NCBI GenBank assembly: GCA_900547165.1
Contig: URFZ01000008.1
Span: 1-64,000, forward strand
Direction of reading: 5' to 3'
DNA from: an uncultured Eubacteriales bacterium
GTDB lineage: Bacteria; Bacillota; Clostridia; Oscillospirales; UBA644
DNA length: 64,000 bases
The notes below the pieces were generated by a model that was not told the DNA's origin, did not search any database, and saw nothing but the letters and a program-made list of their open reading frames with translations. Shown in pieces: positions 1-10,100 of this stretch (its first letter is position 1; the number at the start of each line of letters is the position of its first letter). The position numbers were made by a program, and so were the translations under genes.

Positions 1-88
1 GAGATTTCCTGCCCGCAGGGCAAACTTCCGGGTGGGAGTTGTTCTGCATTTCAGGCAAAGCCGACAAATGGGCGGGCTTTATTTTTAT
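1..88 (+). other. 3' end of an upstream structured transcript with terminator hairpin
   Basis: No ORF is seen here. AAAGCC (57-62) can pair with GGCTTT (75-80) and is followed by ATTTTTAT, which resembles an intrinsic terminator. Alternatively GCCCGC (11-16) pairs with GCGGGC (72-77), enclosing a small AACTTCC/GGGAGTT hairpin (24-40). That would suit the tail of a structured noncoding RNA whose body lies left of the window. I cannot assign a family. Confidence 0.4.
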
Positions 89-108
89 ATCGAAATCTCT
101 CCGAAAAG

Positions 109-137
109 TTGACTTTTGCCGAGAGAACTGCTATAAT
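109..137 (+). promoter_or_regulatory. Sigma-A promoter of trpS
   Basis: TTGACT (109-114), a 17-bp spacer and TATAAT (132-137) lie 35 bp before the trpS start. This is nearly a perfect housekeeping promoter. No T-box-like leader fits in the short 5' region, so tRNA-dependent control is not evident. Confidence 0.8.
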
Positions 138-172
138 AATAAATATTATAAAAATGTACAGAGGAGTTTCCG

Positions 173-1273
173 ATGAAAAATATAATTCTTACGGGCGACC
201 GTCCGACGGGACGGTTGCATTTGGGACACTACGTCGGTTCGCTCAAAAAGAGAGTGGAACTTCAAAATTCGGGGCAGTTTGATGAGATAAATATTCTTAT
301 TGCGGACGATCAGGCGTTGACGGACAACGCCGATAACCCGGGAAAAATCAGGGAAAACATCATCAATGTCGTGCTTGATTATCTTTCGGTCGGCATTGAC
401 CCGACAAAATCGACGATATGCGTGCAGTCTGCCTTGCCTGCGCTTCACGCGTTGACTTTTTATTATCTTAACCTTGTAACGACGGCAAGATTGTCGAGGA
501 ATCCGACGGTCAAAGCGGAAATACAGATGCGCGGATTCGCGGACGAGGGTTTGCCTGCGGGCTTTTTCACTTATCCCGTTTCGCAGGCGGCGGACATAAC
601 GGCGTTCAACGCAACGGTCGTTCCCGTCGGAGAAGACCAACTTCCCATGCTTGAACAAACGCGTGAAATAGTGGAAAAATTCAACAGGATATACGGAGAA
701 ACGCTCGTAATGCCCAAAGCCATGATTCCGGAAAACGAGACGCAGCGCAGACTGCCCGGCGTGGACGGCAAAGCAAAGATGAGCAAATCTCTCGGCAACT
801 GTATATACCTTTCCGATTCTTCGGCTGTTCTGAAAAAGCAGATCAACGGAAAGATGTATACCGACCCTCTGCATTTGCAGATAAGCGATCCCGGACATAT
901 AGAGGGGAATGTCGTGTTTACTTACCTTGACGCATTCTGCACGGACGCTCATTTTGCGGAGTATTTGCCCGAATATGCAAATCTTGAAGAGATGAAAGAC
1001 CATTACCGCCGAGGCGGTCTCGGCGACGGAACCTGCAAAAAGTTCCTGTTGAATGTGCTGGAAGAGACGTTGAGCCCGATAAGAGCGGAGCGCGCAAAAT
1101 GGGAAAACGACATAGACGCCGTTTACGATATTATTCGCGAAAGCACGGCAAAAGCGGTTGAAAAAACAAACGAAACGCTTGCCCGTGTCCGCAAAGCGAT
1201 GAAAATAGACTATTTTGCGGATAGATCCATCGTAAAAGAATGGGGAGCGCTTCTTAAAAAAGCGAAACAATGA
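173..1273 (+). CDS. trpS: Tryptophan--tRNA ligase
   Basis: This class I aminoacyl-tRNA synthetase charges tRNA-Trp with tryptophan using ATP in the cytoplasm. The 366-residue protein carries the HIGH-type signature HLGH at residues 16-19 within GRLHLGHYVGSL, and the KMSKS loop at 202-206 followed by LGN. It is somewhat longer than the common form of about 330 residues, with the extra length in the C-terminal helical part. The ATG at 173 follows AGAGGAG at good spacing and sits behind its own strong promoter. The gene stands alone and converges on secA. Identity is clear from both ATP-binding signatures and full-length similarity to TrpRS. Confidence 0.95.
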   Translation: MKNIILTGDRPTGRLHLGHYVGSLKKRVELQNSGQFDEINILIADDQALTDNADNPGKIRENIINVVLDYLSVGIDPTKSTICVQSALPALHALTFYYLNLVTTARLSRNPTVKAEIQMRGFADEGLPAGFFTYPVSQAADITAFNATVVPVGEDQLPMLEQTREIVEKFNRIYGETLVMPKAMIPENETQRRLPGVDGKAKMSKSLGNCIYLSDSSAVLKKQINGKMYTDPLHLQISDPGHIEGNVVFTYLDAFCTDAHFAEYLPEYANLEEMKDHYRRGGLGDGTCKKFLLNVLEETLSPIRAERAKWENDIDAVYDIIRESTAKAVEKTNETLARVRKAMKIDYFADRSIVKEWGALLKKAKQ

Positions 1274-1341
1274 TCGGAAAACGAAAGAATAATATTCTTC
1301 AATAAAAAGTATCGTTGATTTAACAATTAAACTGTATGAGG

Positions 1342-1386
1342 AAAAGGGGAATGTAAAAAAACGCAAATTTTTACATTTCCCCTTTT
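1342..1386 (+). terminator. trpS terminator hairpin (A/U-apical type)
   Basis: AAAAGGGGAATGTAAAAA pairs with TTTTTACATTTCCCCTTTT across an ACGCAA loop, with one bulged T. The apical part of the stem is A/U-only. The same core (GTAAAAA, CGYAA, TTTTTAC) recurs after mgtE, lysC and gatD. Confidence 0.75.
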
Positions 1387-1401
1387 GTCTTATCAGTTAA
1401 A

Positions 1402-1434
1402 AACAACCGCGTCGGAAAACCCGACGCGGTTGTT
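1402..1434 (-). terminator. secA intrinsic terminator
   Basis: AACAACCGCGTCGG pairs with CCGACGCGGTTGTT over a short AAAA loop. On the minus strand the stem is followed by a T-rich run, so it fits termination of secA. Plus-strand read-through could use it as well. Confidence 0.85.
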
Positions 1435-1466
1435 TTGTTCAAATGTAATATCAGTCGTCTGTAATA

Positions 1467-4229
1467 TCAGTCGTCGCTGCCGGGAACTCTGCCGCAGCAC
1501 TTTTTGTACTTTTTGCCGCTTCCGCAGGGACAGGGATCGTTTCTGCCCACTTTTTCGGCTGCGGTCTTGACTTTCGGCTTCGCCTTTTCCGTGCCTGCGT
1601 TCATCGCTTCCGCCGTGCCCGCCGCGCTTTCTTTTGCAACACGCTGACGTTTTACTTCTTCGCCTGTTCTTATGCGAACGAGAAGCAAATCTCTGACGGT
1701 GTCACGCTTGATTTCCGAAACAACGCCTTCAAACATTTCGTCCGCCGCAAATCTGTATTCGACAAGCGGGTCTTTGTTTGCATATGAACGTGTGGAGACC
1801 GTCTGGCGCAGGTCGTCCATGGCGTCGATGTTGTCCATCCAGTTCTTGTCAACGTTGTGCAGAAGTATCACGCGCTCTATCTCTCTCATCTTTTCGGGCG
1901 TGTTTGCCTGTTCGCTGACTTTGAGTCCGAGATTTATCTTTTCGATGAGTTTTTCTTTGATGTCCGCTTCTTTAAGGCTGTGAAGGTCTTCGTCGGAAAG
2001 CGCTTCTATTTCTCTTGAAAGAAGCGCCCCGGGGAACTCTTCTGTAAACGCCGTCAAATTCCATTCGTGCGCCTTGTCGGAATTGCAGAACTGCGAAACC
2101 GCTTCATCCGCAATGTCCTCGACCATGTGCGCGATATAATCGTGCAGGTCGTTGCCGTCAAGCACAAGCCTGCGCTGTTCGTATATGAGTTGGCGCTGTC
2201 TGTTGATGATATCGTCGTATTCAAGCGTTCTCTTTCTGCGCGCAAAGTTGTTGCTTTCAACTTTCTTCTGCGCGTTTTCGATGGTGTTCGAAAGGAGTTT
2301 TGCTTCTATCGGCTGATCCTCGGGAATGTTGAATCTCTCGGAGATCATCGCAAGTCTGTCGCCCGCGAAAAGGCGGAGCAGATCGTCTTCAAACGAAACG
2401 TAGAAGCAGCTTTCTCCGGGGTCGCCCTGACGTCCCGCACGGCCGCGAAGCTGATTGTCTATACGTCTGGACTCGTGTCTTTCCGTACCTATAATGCAAA
2501 GACCGCCCGCGTTTTTAACGACTTCCGCTTCTTTGTCAACTTCATTTTTGAAGTTGTCGTAAAGTTCGGTATATCTGCGTCTTGCTTCCAGTATTTTCTC
2601 GTCGTCGGTTTCCGCAAACGAGGTCGAAGCAACGATGTATTCGTGCTCGAACTCCTCTTTTTCCATTTGCTTCTTTGCCATGTATTCCGCGTTACCGCCA
2701 AGCGTGATATCCGTTCCGCGCCCCGCCATGTTGGTTGCTATCGTAACCGCGCCCTCGCGTCCCGCCTGTGCGATTATCGCCGCTTCTTTTTCATGGTACT
2801 TCGCGTTCAGAACGTTATGCTCGATGCCTTCGCGTTTGAGAAGTTTGCTCAGTAACTCGGATTTTTCTATCGTAACCGTGCCTATAAGCACAGGCTGACC
2901 CTTTGCGTGAACTTCCTTGACCTTTTCCACAACGGCTTTGAATTTGCCGACTTCGCTTTTGTAGACCTTGTCGTTGAGGTCTTTTCTTATCATCGGGCGG
3001 TTTGTAGGAATTTCGATAACGTCAAGTCCGTATATCTGTCTGAACTCGTCCTCTTCCGTCAGCGCCGTACCGGTCATGCCCGAAAGTTTTTTGTAAAGCC
3101 TGAAAAGATTCTGGAATGTTATCGTGGCAAGCGTTTTGGATTCGTTTTCTATCTTGACGCCCTCTTTTGCCTCTATCGCCTGATGCAGACCGTTGGAGTA
3201 ACGTCTGCCGAACATCATACGACCCGTGAATTCGTCAACGATGATAACTTCGCCGTCTTTGACAACGTAGTCAATGTCGCGCTTCATCGTTCCGTATGCT
3301 TTAAGCGCCTGATTTATATAGTGTTGAAGTCCTACGTTTTCGATATCAGCAAGGTTTTCTATGCCAAACGCTTTCTGCGCTTTTTCAACGCCCGAAGCCG
3401 TCAAAACCGCATTCTTGTTCTTTTCGTCCACAACATAGTCGCCGTCAACGTCGTCGTAATTTTCCTTGCTTTCCATTTCCTTTACAACGTATTTGCGCAG
3501 TCCGCGAACAAAGGCGTTCGCTTTCTGATACATTTCGTCGGATTCTTCTCCGTGACCTGAAATGATAAGCGGAGTTCTTGCCTCGTCTATGAGTATGGAG
3601 TCCACCTCGTCCACGATGGCGAACGCCTGCCCGCGCTGAACCATGTTTTCTTTGTAGATAACCATGTTGTCACGCAGGTAGTCAAAGCCTATCTCGTTGT
3701 TTGTGCCGTAGGTTATGTCCGCCGCATAGGCTTTTCTTCTCTGGTCGTTGTCAAGTCCGTGAACGATAAGTCCCACGTCAAGTCCGAGGAATCTGTGTAT
3801 CTTACCCATCCACTCGCTGTCGCGCTGTGCTAAGTAATCGTTTACGGTAACGATATGAACGCCGTTGCCCGTCAGCGCATTCAGGTATGCGGGAAGCGTT
3901 GCCACAAGCGTTTTGCCTTCGCCCGTTTTCATCTCCGCTATTCTGCCCTGGTGGAGCACGATGCCGCCGACCAACTGGCAGTCGAAGTGTCTCATGCCGA
4001 GCACTCTGCGGGACGCTTCGCGAACAGTGGCAAATGCTTCGGGAAGAATGTCGTCAAGCGTTTCTCCGTCCGCAAGTCTTTTCTTGAATATATCCGTTTT
4101 ACCGCGAAGTTCTTCGTCGGAAAGCGCCTTGAATTCAGGCTCCAACGCGTTTATCTTCGCAACTGTCGGATTGATCTTTTTCAGTTCACGCGAACTGTGC
4201 GTGCCGAAAACCGATTCAAAAAGTCCCAT
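1467..4229 (-). CDS. secA: Protein translocase subunit SecA
   Basis: SecA is the ATPase motor that pushes unfolded preproteins through SecYEG at the cytoplasmic membrane. The 920-residue protein has the Walker A segment [11 protein letters not shown] near residue 103, a [15 protein letters not shown] segment that includes Walker B, a helicase-like second nucleotide-binding fold with [10 protein letters not shown], and a C-terminal zinc-binding tail [16 protein letters not shown] used for SecB or lipid contact. Length and domain order are normal. The ATG follows GTGAGGTC. A -10 hexamer lies about 65 bp upstream. secE lies elsewhere in the window, in the rpmG-nusG operon. Confidence 0.97.
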   Translation of the reverse strand: MGLFESVFGTHSSRELKKINPTVAKINALEPEFKALSDEELRGKTDIFKKRLADGETLDDILPEAFATVREASRRVLGMRHFDCQLVGGIVLHQGRIAEMKTGEGKTLVATLPAYLNALTGNGVHIVTVNDYLAQRDSEWMGKIHRFLGLDVGLIVHGLDNDQRRKAYAADITYGTNNEIGFDYLRDNMVIYKENMVQRGQAFAIVDEVDSILIDEARTPLIISGHGEESDEMYQKANAFVRGLRKYVVKEMESKENYDDVDGDYVVDEKNKNAVLTASGVEKAQKAFGIENLADIENVGLQHYINQALKAYGTMKRDIDYVVKDGEVIIVDEFTGRMMFGRRYSNGLHQAIEAKEGVKIENESKTLATITFQNLFRLYKKLSGMTGTALTEEDEFRQIYGLDVIEIPTNRPMIRKDLNDKVYKSEVGKFKAVVEKVKEVHAKGQPVLIGTVTIEKSELLSKLLKREGIEHNVLNAKYHEKEAAIIAQAGREGAVTIATNMAGRGTDITLGGNAEYMAKKQMEKEEFEHEYIVASTSFAETDDEKILEARRRYTELYDNFKNEVDKEAEVVKNAGGLCIIGTERHESRRIDNQLRGRAGRQGDPGESCFYVSFEDDLLRLFAGDRLAMISERFNIPEDQPIEAKLLSNTIENAQKKVESNNFARRKRTLEYDDIINRQRQLIYEQRRLVLDGNDLHDYIAHMVEDIADEAVSQFCNSDKAHEWNLTAFTEEFPGALLSREIEALSDEDLHSLKEADIKEKLIEKINLGLKVSEQANTPEKMREIERVILLHNVDKNWMDNIDAMDDLRQTVSTRSYANKDPLVEYRFAADEMFEGVVSEIKRDTVRDLLLVRIRTGEEVKRQRVAKESAAGTAEAMNAGTEKAKPKVKTAAEKVGRNDPCPCGSGKKYKKCCGRVPGSDD

Positions 4230-4294
4230 TATTTGACCTCACATAAAAGATGTTTTTTCATATTGGAAAATGGGTATAAAATCCCATCTTGATA

Positions 4295-4300
4295 ATTATA
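4295..4300 (-). promoter_or_regulatory. Probable secA -10 element
   Basis: A minus-strand TATAAT precedes secA by about 65 bp, with only a poor -35 at 17-bp spacing. The intervening leader can fold a small ATGGG/CCCAT hairpin. Confidence 0.45.
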
Positions 4301-4415
4301 GCATACTTCTTTCGAAAAATCTACCGTTTTTATAAAATATACTGAAAAAAAACAAATTCGCCTTGATGCGTCGTCAAAAAAATTGCCGAGAGCCGAAAAA
4401 AGACTCTTTCGCGTG

Positions 4416-4444
4416 TTGATTTCTTCGAAAATGTGTGCTACAAT
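4416..4444 (+). promoter_or_regulatory. Promoter of the comM-ksgA cluster
   Basis: TTGATT (4416-4421), a 17-bp spacer and TACAAT (4439-4444) lie about 100 bp before the chosen GTG start of the ComM-like gene. Confidence 0.65.
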
Positions 4445-4541
4445 GTAAAATAGAATATTATATATATTTATATTCGGAAAAAAATGATTGAAAAAAGGGC
4501 GGATTTGCCCGAAAAAGAGGAAAAAGAAAAGAGGAAACTAC

Positions 4542-6077
4542 GTGGTATCAAAGGTCAGAGCGGTCGGACTGAACGGGCTTGACGGTTATGCCATCGAGGT
4601 TGAGACCGATGTTTCGAGAAGCGCGGACGAAACAAAAATAGATATTGTCGGGTTACCCGACAACGCCGTTCGCGAGGCGAAAGAGAGACTTCGCGCCGCT
4701 CTCAAAAACAGCGGCTACGGCATAGAGGGCTTTTGCGTTACGATAAACCTTGCGCCCGCGGACGTAAAAAAAGAAGGTTCGGTTTACGACCTTGCGATGA
4801 TTCTCGGAGTTCTGACTTCCGCGGAAGTCATTCCCGCCGTCAGCCCGAAAAAATGTTTTATCGGCGAGATTTCTCTTTCGGGCGATGTCAGACCGTGCAC
4901 CGGCGTGCTTGCCGGCACCATAGTTGCAAAGCAACTCGGCTTTGAAGAGATTTTTGTTCCGCTTGCCAATGCGTCCGAAGCAGCGTGCATAGGCGGCATA
5001 ACCACTTATGCCGTGACGAACATAAAAGACCTTGTTTCGCATCTTCGGGGACAGATATCCCTTGCAAAAGCCGAACATCGCCCCGTTAAGACCGATGATG
5101 CTCCCGCGCTTGATTTTTCCGATATAGTCGGGCAGCACGCAGCAAAACGCGCTTGCGAAATTGCCGCGGCGGGCGGTCACAATATGCTCTTCATAGGTCC
5201 TCCGGGAACGGGTAAATCGATGCTTGCAAAAGCGCTTCCCGGGATACTTCCCGAAATGTCCGAAGAGGAAATAATCGGGTCGAGCCGCATTTATTCCGTT
5301 GCGGGAAAACTGACAGACGAAAAACCTCTTGTGACAAGGCGTCCGTTCGTTACCACCAATCAGAGCGTTTCCGTGCCCGCTATGACGGGCGGCGGGTCAA
5401 ACCCCGTGCCGGGGCTTGTGTCTCTGGCGCATAACGGCGTTTTGTTCCTTGATGAGGTGGCGGAGTTCCCTCCCAAAGTTCTTGACTGCCTGCGTCAGCC
5501 GCTTGAAGACGGAACCGTGAGCATAAGCCGTGTTCGCGGCACGGTCGCATATCCCGCATCTTTTATGCTTATTTGCGCCATGAATCCGTGTCCGTGCGGC
5601 AGATACGGTCAGCCCGAGCTCAAATGCACCTGCACAAAAGCGCAGATAGACAGATATATGCACCGCATTTCGGGACCTCTTCTCGACAGGATAGATTTGC
5701 AGGTCGAACTGCCGACAGTTCCCGTCAAAGACCTGAAAAACCGCGCGAAAGCGGAAAGTTCGGCAAGTATAAAAAAGCGTGTCGATGCGGCAAGAGCAAG
5801 ACAGAGGGAAAGATATGCCGAGTTCGGCATTCCGTGCAATGCAAAACTGACGCCCGGTTTAATAAGGGATATTTGCCAAAAACAAATGACTGCGGACGCG
5901 GACAACCTTTTGACGGGCGTGTTTGAAAAGGGCTTTTTGTCAATGCGTTCCTATGACAAACTGATAAGAATAGCGCAGACCGTTGCCGACCTCGAGGGCA
6001 GCGACTCAATAGAAAAAAAACATATATCGGAAGCGGTCTATTTCCGCTCACTCGATAAAAAATACTTCAATAAATAA
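4542..6077 (+). CDS. comM: YifB/ComM-family magnesium-chelatase-like AAA+ ATPase
   Basis: This family comprises AAA+ hexameric helicases; ComM promotes branch migration during natural transformation, though the role in Clostridia is not established. The N-terminal ChlI-like domain carries the family-typical DIVGLPDNAVREAKERLRAA. Walker A GPPGTGKS and Walker B GVLFLDEVAEFP follow, then a Cys-rich CPCG region and a C-terminal lid. I chose GTG 4542 because GAGGAA sits 5-6 bp before it and the protein then begins MVSKVRAVGLNG, as in homologues; an in-frame TTG at 4488 would add a Lys/Arg-rich extension. It leads a co-directional run with the dehydrogenase 11 bp downstream. Confidence 0.88.
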   Translation: MVSKVRAVGLNGLDGYAIEVETDVSRSADETKIDIVGLPDNAVREAKERLRAALKNSGYGIEGFCVTINLAPADVKKEGSVYDLAMILGVLTSAEVIPAVSPKKCFIGEISLSGDVRPCTGVLAGTIVAKQLGFEEIFVPLANASEAACIGGITTYAVTNIKDLVSHLRGQISLAKAEHRPVKTDDAPALDFSDIVGQHAAKRACEIAAAGGHNMLFIGPPGTGKSMLAKALPGILPEMSEEEIIGSSRIYSVAGKLTDEKPLVTRRPFVTTNQSVSVPAMTGGGSNPVPGLVSLAHNGVLFLDEVAEFPPKVLDCLRQPLEDGTVSISRVRGTVAYPASFMLICAMNPCPCGRYGQPELKCTCTKAQIDRYMHRISGPLLDRIDLQVELPTVPVKDLKNRAKAESSASIKKRVDAARARQRERYAEFGIPCNAKLTPGLIRDICQKQMTADADNLLTGVFEKGFLSMRSYDKLIRIAQTVADLEGSDSIEKKHISEAVYFRSLDKKYFNK

Positions 6078-6088
6078 GGAAAAAACAG

Positions 6089-7036
6089 ATGAAAATATCC
6101 GTTTTGGACAGAGATGCGATAGGCAAGGACATCGACATCTCGGGCTTTGAAAAATTCGGAAACGTGACGGTTCACGACAGGACCGTTGCCGCAGACGCGG
6201 TTAAAAATATCGGAGACGCGGACATTGCGGTGACAAACAAAGTCAGGCTTTCCGCGGAAATACTTGCTGCCGCTCCGAATCTGAAATTTATCGCGGAAGC
6301 GGCGACGGGCGTCGATAACATAGACACGGCGTTCTGTCTCGAACACGGCATAGGCGTGGCGAACGTTCCCGCCTATTCGACTTCTTCCGTGGCGCAGGTA
6401 ACGGTCTCCCTTGCCTGCATGATGATGACAAAACTTGACGTTTTTTGCGATTTCTGCCGCTCGGGCGAATATACGGCGGCGGGTCTGCCGAACCGCCTTG
6501 TTCCGCCGTTCGACGAATTTGACGGAAAAACGTGGGGCATAATCGGTTACGGCAATATCGGCAAAAAGGTTGCGGATATCGCGCGCGCTTTCGGTTGCCG
6601 TGTTATCGCGTATACGCGCACTCCGAAGCCCGATGTCGAATGCGTGGAACTTGACAGTTTACTCGGCGAGAGCGATATTATATCCGTGCATTGCCCGCTG
6701 ACCGACGCGACAAGAGGGCTTATCGGCAGAGAAGAATATTCGAAAATGAAGAAAAATCCGTTGCTTATAAACGTTGCGCGCGGGGCGGTGCTTGATAACG
6801 ACGCAACGGTTGAGGCTGTTCTGAACGGCGTTCTCGGCGGCTTTGCTTCCGACGTTTATGACAAAGAGCCGTTCCCCGCAGACCACCCGTATGTAAAGAT
6901 AAAGGACATGAAAAACGTGTGTTTCACACCTCATATCGCGTGGGCTTCCGTTCAGGCGAGAACACGGCTCGTTGCCGAAATGGAAAAGAACGTTGCCGCG
7001 TTTCTGAACGGCGAAAAACGGAACAGAGTGGTATAA
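6089..7036 (+). CDS. D-isomer-specific 2-hydroxyacid dehydrogenase
   Basis: This NAD-dependent oxidoreductase has the fold of glycerate, phosphoglycerate and hydroxypyruvate reductases. The 315-residue protein shows the Rossmann motif GYGNIG near residue 152, the INVARG segment with the substrate/cofactor arginine, a DVYDKEP segment with the catalytic Glu, and the catalytic His in FTPHIAWAS. It lacks the C-terminal ACT domain of long SerA enzymes, so a single-substrate 2-ketoacid reductase (for example glycerate or hydroxypyruvate) is likely. The exact substrate cannot be read from sequence. It sits one base before ksgA, indicating translational coupling. Confidence 0.85.
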   Translation: MKISVLDRDAIGKDIDISGFEKFGNVTVHDRTVAADAVKNIGDADIAVTNKVRLSAEILAAAPNLKFIAEAATGVDNIDTAFCLEHGIGVANVPAYSTSSVAQVTVSLACMMMTKLDVFCDFCRSGEYTAAGLPNRLVPPFDEFDGKTWGIIGYGNIGKKVADIARAFGCRVIAYTRTPKPDVECVELDSLLGESDIISVHCPLTDATRGLIGREEYSKMKKNPLLINVARGAVLDNDATVEAVLNGVLGGFASDVYDKEPFPADHPYVKIKDMKNVCFTPHIAWASVQARTRLVAEMEKNVAAFLNGEKRNRVV

Positions 7037-7037
7037 A

Positions 7038-7880
7038 ATGGAACTGACTTCGATGAAAGAAATCCGCCCGCTTATGGAAAAGCACGGTTTTTCGTTTTCC
7101 AAAACGCTCGGACAGAACTTTCTTATAAATTCCGATGTTCCCGTGCGCATTGCCGAAAACGCGGGGCTTGACGAAAATACAACGGTCATTGAAATAGGTC
7201 CCGGCGTGGGTTGTCTGACAAAGGAACTTTCCGCTCGGGCAAAGGAAGTTTTTGCGATAGAAATAGACCAAAGACTTATCCCCGTGCTTGCCGAAACGCT
7301 TGCCGACTGCGACAACGTGACGGTTATAAACAAGGATGTTCTGAAAATGGATCTTTCCGCGCTTTGCGAGGGAAAAGAACGTGTCTGTGTCTGCGCAAAT
7401 CTGCCGTATTACATAACCACACCGATAATAATGGCGCTTCTCGAACAGCGGCTTCCGCTTTCGCGTATAACCGTTATGATACAAAAAGAGGTCGCGCAGA
7501 GATTTTCCGCAAAACCGGGAAAAAAGGAATACGGTGCGATCACCGCGGCAATAAACTGGTATGCGAGACCGAAAACTCTTTTTACGGTTTCTCCGGGCTG
7601 TTTTATGCCCGCACCGAAGGTCGAATCGAGCGTTATCGCTCTTGACCTTGTTCCTCCTCCGGTTGAAGTGAAAGACGAAAAGTTTATGTTTTTGCTTATC
7701 TCCGCAGGTTTTGAACAGCGCAGAAAAACGCTTGTGAACGCGCTTTCCGCAAAAACGGGAATACCAAAGACCGAGATAGAAAAAGCGGTGACGGACTGCG
7801 GCTTTGAACCCACGGTTCGCGCCGAGAGACTTTCCGTGACGGATTTTGCGGCATTGTCGGACAGACTGATAACACAGTAA
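7038..7880 (+). CDS. rsmA: 16S rRNA adenine(1518/1519)-N6-dimethyltransferase
   Basis: RsmA/KsgA dimethylates two adjacent adenosines in the 3' hairpin of 16S rRNA late in small-subunit assembly. The 280-residue protein carries LGQNFLIN, the SAM-binding VIEIGPGVGCLT, and the catalytic NLPYYITTPI motif, all canonical. It begins one base after the dehydrogenase stop, so it is probably translated by coupling. The HD-domain gene follows closely. Loss of this enzyme gives kasugamycin resistance in other bacteria (family knowledge). Confidence 0.95.
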   Translation: MELTSMKEIRPLMEKHGFSFSKTLGQNFLINSDVPVRIAENAGLDENTTVIEIGPGVGCLTKELSARAKEVFAIEIDQRLIPVLAETLADCDNVTVINKDVLKMDLSALCEGKERVCVCANLPYYITTPIIMALLEQRLPLSRITVMIQKEVAQRFSAKPGKKEYGAITAAINWYARPKTLFTVSPGCFMPAPKVESSVIALDLVPPPVEVKDEKFMFLLISAGFEQRRKTLVNALSAKTGIPKTEIEKAVTDCGFEPTVRAERLSVTDFAALSDRLITQ

Positions 7881-7899
7881 AGTGAAAGGAACGGTTGAT

Positions 7900-9618
7900 A
7901 TGACTGTTTGCGAGGACTTTTACGGAAGAATAAATGCTTTCGTTACAAAAAAACTCGACAGATATACCCCCGCGCCGACCTCGGGCAAGGTCATTCACGA
8001 CACTATATGGGGTTCGGTGCTGTATAACGGATGGGAGATACAGATAATCGACTCTCCTCTTTTTCAGCGTCTGCGCGACATACGCCAACTCGGACGCGCC
8101 GAAACAACATATCCGTCCGCACACCATACGCGCTTTGAACATTCGCTCGGAACGACCGCCATCGCGTCGCGAATGATAGATAAACTTGCCGAGCGCAGCG
8201 CGGGACTTGAAATAACGCAAAGGGACAGGAACAAGGTGCGCCTTGCCGCGCTTCTGCATGATGTGGGGCATTGCTTTTACTCACATCTTTCCGAGAATGT
8301 TTACGGAAACACAGAGCCGTTTTTACAGGTCAGAGCGGACATAGAAAAAGACCTCGACGAGGGAATACATCCGAAACCTCACGAACTTTTTTCGTATATG
8401 ATAATACGTTCCGAAGCGTTTCTGACATTTTTTGCCGAACATGTGGACTATCCCGAAAAGGGTGACAGGGAGAGCTGCCGTGCTCTTTTGAAAGAATGTG
8501 CGAACATGGTCGTGGGACAGATGAACAGGACGTGCGACGAGAACGGAAACACGGTTGTTTATGCGTTTATGACGCAGATATTGAACGGCGATTTCGACGC
8601 CGACAAACTCGACTACACCCAGCGCGACAGTTATACTTCGGGCATTGCCCTGACTTATGGCATAGAACGTTTCCTGATGAAAATAGTTCTCTGCAAGATT
8701 CAAAAGGACTCCGAAACGCGGTACGAACTTGCGATAAGTTCCGATGCGGTCACAACGGTGGAAGAACTTATATTCAACCGCAATATGCTTTATGTTTATA
8801 TGTACCGCCATCAGAAAGTGCTTGCGGCGGAAGCGGCTGTTCGAGACGTTATACACGGCATGGTCGCCTGCGGTATTCTTTCGCACCCGTGCGATTTTCT
8901 TGAATTTACCGACGACAGGATAGCGACGCTTGACACCTGCGACCTTGTGCCGTATCCCGACATCGCGCCCAACAGAACTCTCGGCGACATGATACGGCTT
9001 ATCAACCGCCGCGCGCTGCCGAAACGCGCGTTTGAACTTCGAGGGTCGGACATCGAGGTTATTTCCGCAGACGAGCTCCGCCGCGAATTTACGGATAAAA
9101 CGCTGAAAGCCATTGAAAGCGGTATATCGGAGAACGAAAAAATAGCGGCGCTTAAAAATTTTGCGGATGAGTATACGGAAAATTACAGCGACGACGAACT
9201 TGTTTTTGCCGCGCTGAAAAAACTTTCGAAACGTCTCGGTTTCGCCGACTACGACGGTTACATGACCTTGCGCGAAAAACTTTTCGAAAGACTTCGCGAC
9301 GAATATGAAAAAGACGGCAAAAAAGCCCTTTTCGATGTCTTCGACATTCACATCGTGTTCCCGCCGCTTTCGAGCGGAAAGACGGAATTTCTCGTTCTGC
9401 GGCGCGGAAGCCTGACCCCCGAAATAAACCGATTTGAGTATATAGGAACATGGTCGCGGGCGTTCAATGCCTCCAACTATCGGGGTTATGTTTTTGTTTC
9501 ATCTGCGGAGGAAAGAGCATTTGCGGGCGCGGTCTGCACAGAATTCTTCGGCGAATATGGCGACGGCGTTCATATAAAAGAAAAAACCGACGAACATCAA
9601 ACGGAGGAACGGTTATGA
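7900..9618 (+). CDS. HD-domain phosphohydrolase (dGTPase-like)
   Basis: The protein belongs to the HD superfamily of metal-dependent phosphohydrolases, in the large SAMHD1/dGTPase-like branch. With the ATG at 7900 the metal ligands are His81 in FEHS and the His120-Asp121 pair in LLHDVGH, within the order HTRFEHSLGT ... ALLHDVGHCFYSH. A YTQRDSYTSG stretch near the middle and a long C-terminal half match dNTPase homologues. AAAGGA lies 9 bp before ATG 7900, making it a better start than GTG 7882. Its stop overlaps the dCMP deaminase start (ATGA), which links it to deoxynucleotide metabolism. The substrate is inferred, not proven. Confidence 0.85.
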   Translation: MTVCEDFYGRINAFVTKKLDRYTPAPTSGKVIHDTIWGSVLYNGWEIQIIDSPLFQRLRDIRQLGRAETTYPSAHHTRFEHSLGTTAIASRMIDKLAERSAGLEITQRDRNKVRLAALLHDVGHCFYSHLSENVYGNTEPFLQVRADIEKDLDEGIHPKPHELFSYMIIRSEAFLTFFAEHVDYPEKGDRESCRALLKECANMVVGQMNRTCDENGNTVVYAFMTQILNGDFDADKLDYTQRDSYTSGIALTYGIERFLMKIVLCKIQKDSETRYELAISSDAVTTVEELIFNRNMLYVYMYRHQKVLAAEAAVRDVIHGMVACGILSHPCDFLEFTDDRIATLDTCDLVPYPDIAPNRTLGDMIRLINRRALPKRAFELRGSDIEVISADELRREFTDKTLKAIESGISENEKIAALKNFADEYTENYSDDELVFAALKKLSKRLGFADYDGYMTLREKLFERLRDEYEKDGKKALFDVFDIHIVFPPLSSGKTEFLVLRRGSLTPEINRFEYIGTWSRAFNASNYRGYVFVSSAEERAFAGAVCTEFFGEYGDGVHIKEKTDEHQTEERL

Positions 9619-10100
9619 GAATAGATAAAATAAATTATTATCTTGACATTGCACAGACCGTGGCGGAAAGAGCGACGTGCATGAGACGGCGTTTCGGCTC
9701 GGTCATCGTTAAAAACGACGCGATAATCAGTACCGGTTACAACGGCGCGCCGAGAGGCAGAGCGAACTGCACCGATCTCGGATATTGCCTTCGCGAGAAG
9801 TTTTCCATTCCCACGGGCACACGCTATGAACTTTGCCGCTCCGTGCATGCTGAAGCGAACGCCATAATAAACGCGGACAGAGAAAAAATGATAGGCTCAA
9901 CGCTTTATCTTGCCTGTCTCGGCAACGACGGCAGCGCCGTGCCCGGAACGGACAGTTGCATGATGTGCAAGCGCATGGTCATCAACGCGGGTATTTCGGA
10001 AGTCTATGTCCGAGACACCGCAACGGAGTTCCGCCGCATAGACGTAAACGATTGGATTTTGAACGACGATTCGCTCTCCGTGCGCGAAAGCGGCTATTGA
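9615..10100 (+). CDS. dCMP deaminase family protein
   Basis: This zinc-dependent cytidine/deoxycytidylate deaminase of 161 residues deaminates dCMP to dUMP for dTMP synthesis. His78 and Glu80 in SVHAEANAI and the two Cys of SCMMCKR (115 and 118) form the canonical zinc and proton-shuttle site. The start overlaps the HD phosphohydrolase stop as ATGA, and GGAGGAACGG precedes it. The pairing with an HD dNTPase suggests a small dNTP-balancing unit. A ComE-type role in competence is a weaker alternative. Confidence 0.92.
   Translation: MRIDKINYYLDIAQTVAERATCMRRRFGSVIVKNDAIISTGYNGAPRGRANCTDLGYCLREKFSIPTGTRYELCRSVHAEANAIINADREKMIGSTLYLACLGNDGSAVPGTDSCMMCKRMVINAGISEVYVRDTATEFRRIDVNDWILNDDSLSVRESGY

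Noticed and set aside
138..172. T-box leader for trpS
   Set aside because: Only about 30 nt separate the promoter from the start codon, with no antiterminator motif.
146..1366. 406-codon minus-strand ORF opposite trpS
   Set aside because: It covers the promoter and terminator of trpS and has no recognisable protein features.
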